NCBI GenBank assembly: GCA_900757025.1 | Contig: CAAEMG010000041.1 | Coordinates: 1 to 6,968 of the forward strand | DNA from: Clostridia bacterium | GTDB taxonomy: Bacteria; Bacillota; Clostridia; Lachnospirales; Anaerotignaceae | Length of the DNA stretch: 6,968 nucleotides | Direction of reading: 5' to 3' | In this document: positions 1 to 5,709 of the stretch, piece by piece | Layout of the letters: each line of letters opens with the position of its first letter | Numbering within the stretch: the first letter of the stretch is position 1 | Made by a program: the position numbers and the translations under genes | Notes under the pieces: generated by a model | Databases searched by the model: none | What the model saw: the letters and a program-made list of their open reading frames with translations, nothing else | What the model was told of the DNA's origin: nothing

Positions 1-750
1 TATATAAAATATTTCGGTGCGGGAACACAAAGGGTTGAAAATGAAGTTAAACAGCTTTTTCCTAAGGCAAGAGTGCTGAGAATGGATTTTGACACGGTTT
101 CCGGAAAAAACGGGCATTTTAAAATACTTGAAAAATTTAAAAACCACGAAGCCGACATACTTGTGGGAACACAGATGATAGCCAAGGGACATGATTTTGC
201 CGATGTTTCGCTTGTGGGAATAGTTGCGGCAGATTTATCCCTTAACAGTGCCGATTATACGGGAACTGAAAAAACTTTTCAGCTTATAACCCAGACGGCA
301 GGACGGGCAGGAAGAAGAGACGTAGAAGGAAAAGTTATTATACAAACATACAGCCCCGAAAACTTTGCTGTAAAGACGGCAGCAAAGCATGATTATGAGG
401 CTTTTTATAAAGAAGAAATAAAAATGCGGCGTATGATGAATTATCCTCCTTTTGGCTATGTGTATACTCTTTTGGCAACAGGAAAAAACGAAAACAGAGT
501 GTCAGAGGCTGTTTCCGTATTAGGAGATATTTTTAAGAAAAATGCAGGAGATGATTTTGAAGTTTTAGGACCATCGGAGGCTCTTATTTCAAAAATTCGT
601 GACGAATACAGGTACAGGCTTATGATTAAAGGCTGTGACGATGAAAAAATGAGGAAATATACCCAAAAATGTATGGAGCTTTTTGGCGGAAGAAACGGAT
701 ACAAAGATGTTTATGTTAACTTGTTTATGAATGGAGAAACTGTGGTGTAA
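1..750 (+). CDS. priA: Primosomal protein N' (PriA helicase), C-terminal part, 5'-truncated by the window edge
   Basis: PriA is a 3'-to-5' superfamily 2 DNA helicase that restarts stalled replication forks by reloading the replicative helicase. The open frame runs from base 1 to the TAA at 748-750, giving 249 residues. A full PriA is usually about 730-820 residues, so the DNA-binding domain, the Walker motifs and probably most of the zinc-binding cysteines lie upstream. Visible motifs are GAGTQRVE (fragment residues 6-13), RMDFDT (27-32), GTQMIAKGHDF (56-66, helicase motif V) and QTAGRAGR (98-105, motif VI with its arginines). The C-terminal domain carries YPPFGY (148-153) and LGPSEALISKIRDEYRYR (189-206). 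A GTG at 73-75 is internal to the conserved helicase domain and is not a start. The extreme C-terminus (VNLFMNGETVV) differs from the usual D-x-x-P-type end but causes no obvious truncation. Identity is certain from these motifs and from the downstream def-fmt context. Confidence 0.97.
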   Translation, partial: YIKYFGAGTQRVENEVKQLFPKARVLRMDFDTVSGKNGHFKILEKFKNHEADILVGTQMIAKGHDFADVSLVGIVAADLSLNSADYTGTEKTFQLITQTAGRAGRRDVEGKVIIQTYSPENFAVKTAAKHDYEAFYKEEIKMRRMMNYPPFGYVYTLLATGKNENRVSEAVSVLGDIFKKNAGDDFEVLGPSEALISKIRDEYRYRLMIKGCDDEKMRKYTQKCMELFGGRNGYKDVYVNLFMNGETVV

Positions 751-795
751 TTTTTAGGGTTTGATGAATACTTTTTTGTCGAGAACTATCAATAT

Positions 796-854
796 TTTGT
801 TATATTGAGCGAAGGAAGGAAGCCGAAATATCCCATGTTGCTAAAAATGACAAA
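796..854. repeat. Short imperfect palindromic element, possible interspersed repeat relic
   Basis: The spacer after priA contains TTTGTTAT (796-803) and, 43 bases on, ATGACAAA (847-854). These pair over 8 positions if one G-T wobble is allowed. Nested inside are ATATT (802-806) and AATAT (827-831), and a tandem GAAG run, three copies at 811-822. The TATTGAGCGAAG and CCGAAATATCCC segments resemble in style the short interspersed repeats common in spacers of Clostridia. That resemblance is from memory and was not tested. No reading frame or RNA gene was recognised in it. Confidence 0.4.
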
Positions 855-903
855 TTGCCGAAGTTTTTTACAATGGTAATCAGTTCGTCAAATCAAAATT
901 TAG

Positions 904-932
904 TTCCAAGTTTATCTAATTTATGATATACT
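904..932 (+). promoter_or_regulatory. Putative sigma-A-type extended -10 promoter for def-fmt
   Basis: The box TATACT (927-932) matches TATAAT at five of six positions. It is preceded by TG one base upstream (924-925), giving the extended -10 pattern TGnTATACT. A weak -35, TTCCAA (904-909, three of six matches to TTGACA), lies exactly 17 bases upstream. Transcription would begin near 938-940, leaving a leader of about 30 bases before the def start at 970. Its position after the priA stop suggests def-fmt can be expressed independently of priA. Confidence 0.6.
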
Positions 933-969
933 TTTTTTGTTTGAATTATATATTATGGAGGCAACGAAA

Positions 970-1440
970 ATGGCAAAAAGAATTATTCGTTTAAGTACAG
1001 ATGAAATTTTAAGAAAAAAATGTAAGCCTGTTAAGGAAATTACACCTAATGTGCTTACACTTTTAGATGATATGGCAGAAACAATGTATGACGCAAACGG
1101 CGTGGGCCTTGCTGCTCCACAGGTTGGCGTGCTTAAAAGAATTGTTGTTATAGATATAGGCGAAGGCCTTGTTGAACTTATAAATCCTGAAATACTTGAA
1201 ACAAGCGGAAGCCAGATTGACCATGAAGGCTGCCTTAGCATACCCGGAAACAGCGCCCTTGTGGAAAGACCAAACTATGTTAAAGTTAAAGCATTAAACA
1301 GAAACGGCGAAGAAATAATAGTTGAGGGCAAGGAACTTATGGCAAGAGCATTATGCCACGAAACAGACCATCTTGACGGCATACTTTATATTGATAAGGC
1401 TCTTCCGGACGAAGAAGACGAAATTTCGGAAGGAGAATAA
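970..1440 (+). CDS. def: Peptide deformylase
   Basis: Cytoplasmic metalloenzyme that removes the formyl group from the N-terminal methionine of nascent proteins. The product is 156 residues, normal for a short type 1 bacterial deformylase. All three family motifs are present: GVGLAAPQ (44-51), EGCLS (86-90, metal-ligand Cys88) and HETDH (130-134, ligands His130 and His134, catalytic Glu131) followed by LDG. The C-terminal tail is acidic. The ATG at 970 is chosen because GGAGG (957-961) sits 8 bases before it. The in-frame TTG at 937 and ATG at 955 lie upstream of or within this ribosome binding site, and 937 falls about where the transcript should start. fmt follows after 6 bases, and its ribosome binding site lies within the last def codons, so the pair is probably co-transcribed and translationally coupled. 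Confidence 0.97.
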   Translation: MAKRIIRLSTDEILRKKCKPVKEITPNVLTLLDDMAETMYDANGVGLAAPQVGVLKRIVVIDIGEGLVELINPEILETSGSQIDHEGCLSIPGNSALVERPNYVKVKALNRNGEEIIVEGKELMARALCHETDHLDGILYIDKALPDEEDEISEGE

Positions 1441-1446
1441 TAATAT

Positions 1447-2373
1447 ATGAAGGTTATTTTTATGGGAACACCGGATTTTGCTGTTCCTTCTCTTGAAGAA
1501 TTAAACAAAGAACATGATGTATGCTGTGTTGTGTGTCAGCCGGACAAACCAAAGGGAAGAGGCAAAAAAATGGTTTTTCCTGTTGTAAAGGAAAAAGCAT
1601 TGGAGCTTGGCATAGAAGTTCTTCAGCCGGAAAAAATAAACGACGAAGAATTTATGGACAAACTTGAAAGCTATAATGCGGATATTTTTGTTGTTGCAGC
1701 ATACGGACAGATAGTTTGCGAAAGAATACTTAATATGCCTGCATACGGCTGCATAAATGTTCACGGCTCTCTTCTTCCTCTTTACAGAGGAGCTGCGCCT
1801 ATACAGCAGAGTATTATAGATGGCTGTGAAAAAACAGGCGTAACAATAATGCACATGGCTAAAGGTCTTGACAGCGGAGATATGATTTCAAAGGCAGAAT
1901 GTGAAATTACAAAAGAAGATACTTATGCAACCCTTACCGAAAAGCTTTCAAAAATAGGTGCAGAGCTTCTTATGTCAACAATGAAGGATATTGAAAACGG
2001 CACTGCCGAAAGGATACCGCAAAATGATAATGAAAGCACATATGCCGGAATGATACACAGGGAAACAGGTCATATAGACTGGACAAAAACAGCAGAAGAA
2101 ATAGACTGCCTTTCAAGGGGTCTTGATCCTCAGCCTGCGGCATATGCAGTGTATAAGGGAGAGGTGCTTAAAATTTTCCGTGTTCAGCCTTTGGCTAAAG
2201 AATACAGCGTTGCCTGCGGAACAATAGCCGAAACAGACAAAAAAGGCTTTATTGTCCAGTGCGGAGAAGGCTCGGCAAGGGTAGTTATGATGCAGGCAAA
2301 AGGTGGAAAAATTATGCCTGCCGACGCATATATGAGAGGTCATAAAATAGACACAGGTGTGGTGCTTGAATAA
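1447..2373 (+). CDS. fmt: Methionyl-tRNA formyltransferase
   Basis: Transfers a formyl group from 10-formyltetrahydrofolate to Met-tRNA(fMet), making the initiator tRNA for bacterial translation. The length of 308 residues is typical. The N-terminal formyltransferase domain (about 1-190) begins MKVIFMGTPDFAVPSL and holds the tRNA-contact loop QPDKPKGRGKK (31-41). The folate-binding and catalytic segment is INVHGSLLP (103-111), giving Asn104 and His106, with the catalytic aspartate in GLDSGD (Asp142); these correspond to Asn108, His110 and Asp146 of the E. coli enzyme. YRGAAPIQ follows at 113-120. The C-terminal domain (about 205-305) includes GHIDWTK and SRGLDPQPAAY. The start ATG has AAGGAG (1430-1435) 11 bases upstream, inside the end of def. 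Def and Fmt act at opposite ends of the formylmethionine cycle, which explains their pairing. Confidence 0.98.
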   Translation: MKVIFMGTPDFAVPSLEELNKEHDVCCVVCQPDKPKGRGKKMVFPVVKEKALELGIEVLQPEKINDEEFMDKLESYNADIFVVAAYGQIVCERILNMPAYGCINVHGSLLPLYRGAAPIQQSIIDGCEKTGVTIMHMAKGLDSGDMISKAECEITKEDTYATLTEKLSKIGAELLMSTMKDIENGTAERIPQNDNESTYAGMIHRETGHIDWTKTAEEIDCLSRGLDPQPAAYAVYKGEVLKIFRVQPLAKEYSVACGTIAETDKKGFIVQCGEGSARVVMMQAKGGKIMPADAYMRGHKIDTGVVLE

Positions 2374-2383
2374 TTTTTATAAA

Positions 2384-2424
2384 ATAAACAGACATAAATA
2401 AATTTTTTTCGTATATCTGTTTAT
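2384..2424. other. Inverted repeat in the fmt-yugP spacer
   Basis: ATAAACAGA (2384-2392) and TCTGTTTAT (2416-2424) form a perfect 9-bp inverted repeat around a 23-base A+T-rich loop. It begins 10 bases after the fmt stop. The stem has few G-C pairs and is not followed by a clean T run, so it is a weak terminator candidate at best. It could instead be an operator or an mRNA-processing or stability structure. Its right arm overlaps a TATAAT box. Confidence 0.4.
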
Positions 2425-2427
2425 AAT
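2422..2427 (+). promoter_or_regulatory. Possible -10 box for the metallopeptidase gene
   Basis: A perfect TATAAT lies 24 bases before the ATG at 2452. No convincing -35 box is found at 16-18 bases upstream (the 17-base position reads TAAATT). In such A+T-rich sequence a chance match is quite possible. If real, the promoter is weak or needs an activator, and the inverted repeat overlapping it could be a binding site. Confidence 0.3.
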
Positions 2428-2451
2428 AATAAAAAATTGGAGAGTGACAAT

Positions 2452-3159
2452 ATGTTTTATTTTGACTTCAGATATTTCTATGTACTTCTTCCGGCAATGA
2501 TACTTGCCATTTATGCCCAAAGCAAGGTTAAAAGCACTTTTGCAAAATATTCAAGGGTAAGAAGCAGAAGCGGGCTTACAGGGGCAGAGGCGGCAGAAAG
2601 ACTTCTTCATGCGGCAGGGATATATGATGTGCGTATAGAAGGTATAAGAGGAAGTTTAACGGACCATTATGACCCGTCTAAAAAAGTTCTTCGCCTTTCA
2701 GAAAGCGTTTACGGCTCAACATCTCTTTCGGCAATAGGCGTTGCAGCCCACGAAACGGGTCATGCCGTTCAGCACGCAAGAGGATATGTGCCTCTCAGCC
2801 TTCGTTCGGCAATGGTTCCTCTTACGCAGATAGGATCAAACCTTGCAATGCCTCTTATAGTGCTTGGCGTGCTTTTTGGCGGAACATACGGAAGAAGCGG
2901 ATACGGGCTTATTCAGTTTGGAATAATTTTATTTTCTCTTTCGGTTGTGTTTGCTCTTATAACACTTCCTGTAGAATTTAATGCGTCATCAAGGGCTGTA
3001 AAAATGCTTTCGGAGTATGGTATACTTGATAACGATGAAATTTCTCCTGTTCGTCAGGTGCTTTCGGCTGCTGCACTTACTTATGTTGCTGCTGCTGCAA
3101 GTGCCGTTGCATCACTTTTAAGGCTTATACTTATATTCGGCAGAAGAAACGACAGATAA
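2452..3159 (+). CDS. yugP: YugP-type membrane zinc metallopeptidase
   Basis: A 235-residue integral membrane protein of the B. subtilis YugP family (Pfam Zn_peptidase_2). Substrate and physiological role are not established. The zinc site HETGH (100-104) is a gluzincin-style HExxH. The glutamate in LPVEFNASSRA (Glu175) is the likely third ligand, by analogy with related membrane peptidases. Hydrophobic segments lie at about 8-22, 132-145, 152-174 and 206-229. The region between the first segment and HExxH (about 25-98) is soluble and contains SGLTGAEAAERLL and LTDHYDPSKKVLRLS, hallmark stretches of the family. The start at 2452 is preferred over the in-frame TTG at 2437 because GGAG (2439-2442) lies 9 bases before it and the protein then begins MFYFDFRYFY, directly entering the first membrane segment. 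It sits alone between the translation genes and is followed by a terminator. The gene symbol follows the B. subtilis homologue. Confidence 0.9.
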   Translation: MFYFDFRYFYVLLPAMILAIYAQSKVKSTFAKYSRVRSRSGLTGAEAAERLLHAAGIYDVRIEGIRGSLTDHYDPSKKVLRLSESVYGSTSLSAIGVAAHETGHAVQHARGYVPLSLRSAMVPLTQIGSNLAMPLIVLGVLFGGTYGRSGYGLIQFGIILFSLSVVFALITLPVEFNASSRAVKMLSEYGILDNDEISPVRQVLSAAALTYVAAAASAVASLLRLILIFGRRNDR

Positions 3160-3165
3160 AAAACG

Positions 3166-3198
3166 ACAGAAAATCCTTTTTGGGTTTTCTGTTTTTTT
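3166..3198 (+). terminator. Rho-independent terminator after the metallopeptidase gene
   Basis: ACAGAAAATCC (3166-3176) pairs with GGGTTTTCTGT (3182-3192) over 11 positions with one T-G wobble, around a five-T loop. Seven consecutive T (3192-3198) end the structure. It begins 7 bases after the stop codon at 3157-3159. The A run at 3158-3163 on the other side means it could also stop transcripts on the minus strand, although no minus-strand gene is present here. Confidence 0.88.
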
Positions 3199-3240
3199 GT
3201 TGTTCAAAAAAATAAGCTTTTTGGCAATTTTCAAAAATTA

Positions 3241-3269
3241 TTGCGGATATATGATATTTGCTGTAAAAT
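3241..3269 (+). promoter_or_regulatory. Putative sigma-A promoter for rsmB-rlmN-stp-prkC
   Basis: TTGCGG (3241-3246, the TTG of the -35 consensus) and TAAAAT (3264-3269, five of six matches to TATAAT) are separated by exactly 17 bases. It lies downstream of the terminator and about 40 bases before the rsmB start. This places the next four genes in their own transcription unit. The spacer is A+T-rich, so other boxes cannot be excluded. Confidence 0.5.
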
Positions 3270-3306
3270 AAGATGTTAGTGAATTATATTATTTAAGGAG
3301 ATTAAA

Positions 3307-4656
3307 ATGATTGCGATAAATGCAAGAGAGGTTGCGGCTCAGGTTTTGACGGATATCCAAAAAGACGATGCTTACAGCAACATTGCTTTAAAAAAAGCAC
3401 TGAAGGCAAACGGAGCTATGGACGAAAAAAACAGAGCCTTTGTAACTGAAATTGTAAACGGAAGTTTGAGAAACATAATATACATAGATTATATTATAAA
3501 CAGTTTTTCTTCCGTAAAAACCGAAAAAATGAAGCCTTGGCTGCTTGCTGTTTTAAGATGTGCCGTTTATCAGATGTTTTTTATGAATGTTCCTCATTCT
3601 GCGGCTATAAACGAGGCAGTTAAGCTTATAAAGCAAAAAGGCATGGGAAGGCTTTCGGGCTTTGCAAATGCTGTTTTAAGAAACATTTCAAGAAAAGGAG
3701 AAGAAACGGTACTTCCCGATAAAACCAAAAATTTTGCGGAATATGTAAGCATAAAATATTCCCATCCATTATGGCTTGTAAAAATTTGGATAAGCTATTA
3801 CGGAGAAGATTTTACAGAAAAGCTGTGTATGGCAGATACCCTTCCTCCTCTTGTTTCCATAACGGTAAACACTCTTAAAACAACAAGAGATGAACTTATT
3901 GAAATTTTGGAAAAAGAGGGCATGGAAGTTAAAAAAGCCGAATATTCTCCGAATACTCTTTATATTTCAAAAACGGGAAATATATTAAAATCAAAAGCAT
4001 TTAACGACGGCTTGTTTTTCGTTCAAGATGAAAGCAGTGCTGTTGCGGCAGGTGTGCTTAATCCTAAAAAAGGCGAAACCGTTTTGGACTGCTGTGCCGC
4101 ACCCGGCGGAAAAACAATGGCTATGGCTCTTTTAATGGAAAACTGCGGAAAAATCGTATCAAGAGATGTTTATGAGCATAAGCTTGATTTGATAGAAGAA
4201 ACAGCCGAAAGACTCGGCATAAATATAGTTGAAACACAAATGAAAGACGCTTCATCAAAATATGAAGAGGACGCCGAAAAATACGACAAAGTTCTTATAG
4301 ACGCACCGTGTTCCGGTTTGGGGCTTATGCGTAAAAAAGCAGACATAAGGCTTAAAAAAGACGGAAGTGATATAGACGGACTTATAAAACTTCAAAGACA
4401 GATTCTTGCAAGCTGTTCCGATTATGTTAAAAAAGGCGGATATTTGCTCTACAGTACCTGTACTCTCAGCCGTAAGGAAAATTCGGGCAATATAAAATGG
4501 CTCTGTGAAAATTTCGATTTTGAAACAGTTGACATAACAAAAGAACTGCCGAAAAATATGAAATGTGAAACGGCTGAAAAAGGTTATATAGAGCTTTATC
4601 CAAATGTATACGGAACAGACGGATTTTTTATTGCAAAGCTGAAAAGGAAGGAATAA
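3307..4656 (+). CDS. rsmB: 16S rRNA (cytosine-C5)-methyltransferase RsmB
   Basis: S-adenosylmethionine-dependent enzyme that makes 5-methylcytosine at position 967 (E. coli numbering) of 16S rRNA; also called Sun or YloM. The 449 residues match the usual length. An N-terminal NusB-like RNA-binding domain (about 1-140) contains AREVAAQVL, DRAF-like NRAFVTEIVNG (42-52) and PHSAAINEAV (96-105). The methyltransferase domain has the FVQDESS segment (238-244), the SAM-binding loop DCCAAPGGKT (261-270), DAPCSGLG (332-339, Cys335) and LYSTCTL (381-387, Cys385). Cys385 is expected to be the catalytic nucleophile and Cys335 to help release the product. The end has the family GTDGFFIAKL (436-445). The ATG has AAGGAG (3295-3300) 6 bases upstream. 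rlmN follows after 2 bases, so both rRNA methylases are surely in one operon. Confidence 0.97.
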   Translation: MIAINAREVAAQVLTDIQKDDAYSNIALKKALKANGAMDEKNRAFVTEIVNGSLRNIIYIDYIINSFSSVKTEKMKPWLLAVLRCAVYQMFFMNVPHSAAINEAVKLIKQKGMGRLSGFANAVLRNISRKGEETVLPDKTKNFAEYVSIKYSHPLWLVKIWISYYGEDFTEKLCMADTLPPLVSITVNTLKTTRDELIEILEKEGMEVKKAEYSPNTLYISKTGNILKSKAFNDGLFFVQDESSAVAAGVLNPKKGETVLDCCAAPGGKTMAMALLMENCGKIVSRDVYEHKLDLIEETAERLGINIVETQMKDASSKYEEDAEKYDKVLIDAPCSGLGLMRKKADIRLKKDGSDIDGLIKLQRQILASCSDYVKKGGYLLYSTCTLSRKENSGNIKWLCENFDFETVDITKELPKNMKCETAEKGYIELYPNVYGTDGFFIAKLKRKE

Positions 4657-4658
4657 AA

Positions 4659-5690
4659 ATGGCTGATGATATAAAATCTTTATATATTGAAGAAATAGAG
4701 GGTATGCTTAAAGAAATGGGCGAGCCTAAATTTAGGGCAAAGCAGATTTTTTCATGGCTTCATGCCAAAAAAGCAAAAACCTTTGACGAAATGACAAATC
4801 TTTCAAAGCCTTTAAGAGAAAAACTTGGTGAGAAATTTAAAATTTCAAATGTAAAAATACTTGAAAAACTTGTTTCCTCCGATGGAACAACAAAATATCT
4901 CTTTTCTCTTGACGACGGAAATGTTATAGAAAGCGTTCTTATGAGATATTCCTACGGAAATGCCGTTTGTGTGTCAACACAGGTTGGCTGTCGAATGGGC
5001 TGCGGCTTTTGTGCGTCAACTCTTAACGGCTTGGAAAGAAACCTTGAGGCAGGGGAAATACTTTCCCAGATTTACGAAATAAGCAGAGATATATACGAAA
5101 GAATTTCAAGTGTTGTTCTTATGGGCAGCGGAGAGCCTTTGGACAATTATGATAACGTAATAAGGTTTATAAGGCTTTTAAACAGCCGTGACGGAGCAGA
5201 TATAGGACAAAGGCATATAACTCTTTCTACCTGCGGTTTGGCGGAAAAAATCGACAAACTGAGGGGAGAAAACCTTCAGATAACACTTGCCATATCCCTT
5301 CATGCGCCAAACGACGAAATAAGAGGAAAAACAATGCCTGTTTCAAGGAAATATGATATGGAAACTCTTCTTTCGGCGTGCAGAAGATATTCTGAAGAAA
5401 CAAAAAGAAGAATAACATTTGAATATGCCCTTATAAGAGGTGTAAATGACAGTGCCGCCTGTGCAAAAGAGCTTGCGTCAAAACTTAAAGGTATGCTCTG
5501 TCATGTAAACCTTATTCCTGTAAACGATGTAAAAGAAAGAGAATATGTTCACAGCAGTGAAGAACAAATAAAATCTTTTGCGTCTATACTTATGGGCAGA
5601 GGAATAGAAACTACTATAAGAAGAAAGCTTGGCAGCGATATAAATGCTGCCTGCGGACAGCTTAGAAGAAGTTATATTTCAAAACAATAA
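4659..5690 (+). CDS. rlmN: Dual-specificity 23S rRNA (A2503-C2) / tRNA (A37-C2) methyltransferase RlmN
   Basis: Radical-SAM enzyme that methylates C2 of adenosine 2503 in 23S rRNA and, where tested, A37 in some tRNAs. The 343 residues are typical. The N-terminal domain (about 1-90) carries EPKFRAKQIFSWLH (22-35). Glu91 in IESVLM is the conserved general-base glutamate. The iron-sulfur motif CRMGCGFC (111-118) has Cys111, Cys115 and Cys118 in CxxxCxxC spacing. GSGEPLDNYDNV (156-167) is the SAM-binding segment, with Ser where many homologues have Met. ITLSTCG (187-193), LAISLHAP (210-217) and HVNLIPVN (282-289) follow. The methyl-carrying cysteine is Cys332 in NAACGQL. Lack of a Cfr-like overall context and linkage to rsmB favour RlmN over Cfr. 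The ATG follows the rsmB stop by 2 bases, with AAGGAAGGA at 4644-4652 inside rsmB, indicating translational coupling. Confidence 0.97.
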   Translation: MADDIKSLYIEEIEGMLKEMGEPKFRAKQIFSWLHAKKAKTFDEMTNLSKPLREKLGEKFKISNVKILEKLVSSDGTTKYLFSLDDGNVIESVLMRYSYGNAVCVSTQVGCRMGCGFCASTLNGLERNLEAGEILSQIYEISRDIYERISSVVLMGSGEPLDNYDNVIRFIRLLNSRDGADIGQRHITLSTCGLAEKIDKLRGENLQITLAISLHAPNDEIRGKTMPVSRKYDMETLLSACRRYSEETKRRITFEYALIRGVNDSAACAKELASKLKGMLCHVNLIPVNDVKEREYVHSSEEQIKSFASILMGRGIETTIRRKLGSDINAACGQLRRSYISKQ

Positions 5691-5693
5691 ATT

Positions 5694-5709
5694 GGAGGTG
5701 GCTGCTTTG
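5694..5709 (+). promoter_or_regulatory. Strong ribosome binding site setting the TTG start of stp
   Basis: GGAGGTG (5694-5700) is almost fully complementary to the 3' end of 16S rRNA. It lies 4 bases after the rlmN stop and 6 bases before the TTG at 5707. No in-frame ATG or GTG exists at a suitable distance: the next ATG (5740) would remove the first beta strand of the phosphatase fold. This supports TTG as the start codon. Confidence 0.8.

Noticed and set aside
751..954. Riboswitch, tRNA or small RNA in the priA-def spacer
   Set aside because: No cloverleaf, T-box, SAM, or other known riboswitch core was recognised, and there is no terminator hairpin of the kind such leaders usually carry.
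937..969. Longer def beginning at TTG 937 or ATG 955
   Set aside because: The GGAGG at 957-961 is correctly spaced only for ATG 970, the family N-terminus fits 970, and 937 coincides with the predicted transcript start.
921..1241. Minus-strand open frame of 106 codons opposite def
   Set aside because: It is antisense to the def motifs and overlaps the def promoter and ribosome binding site; there is no independent support.
1501..1854. Minus-strand open frame of 117 codons opposite fmt
   Set aside because: It overlaps the conserved N-terminal domain of fmt and shows no start signal or recognisable domain.
3205..3237. Alternative small hairpins in the rsmB leader region (CAAAAA / TTTTTG / CAAAAA), considered as an attenuator
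   Set aside because: The stems have only six mostly A-T pairs and lie upstream of the predicted promoter, so they would not be in the rsmB transcript; chance pairing in A+T-rich DNA is enough to explain them.
4659..5690. Cfr-type antibiotic resistance methyltransferase instead of RlmN
   Set aside because: The protein has the RlmN N-terminal domain, RlmN-like motif wording and the chromosomal rsmB-rlmN-stp order, which all indicate the housekeeping enzyme.
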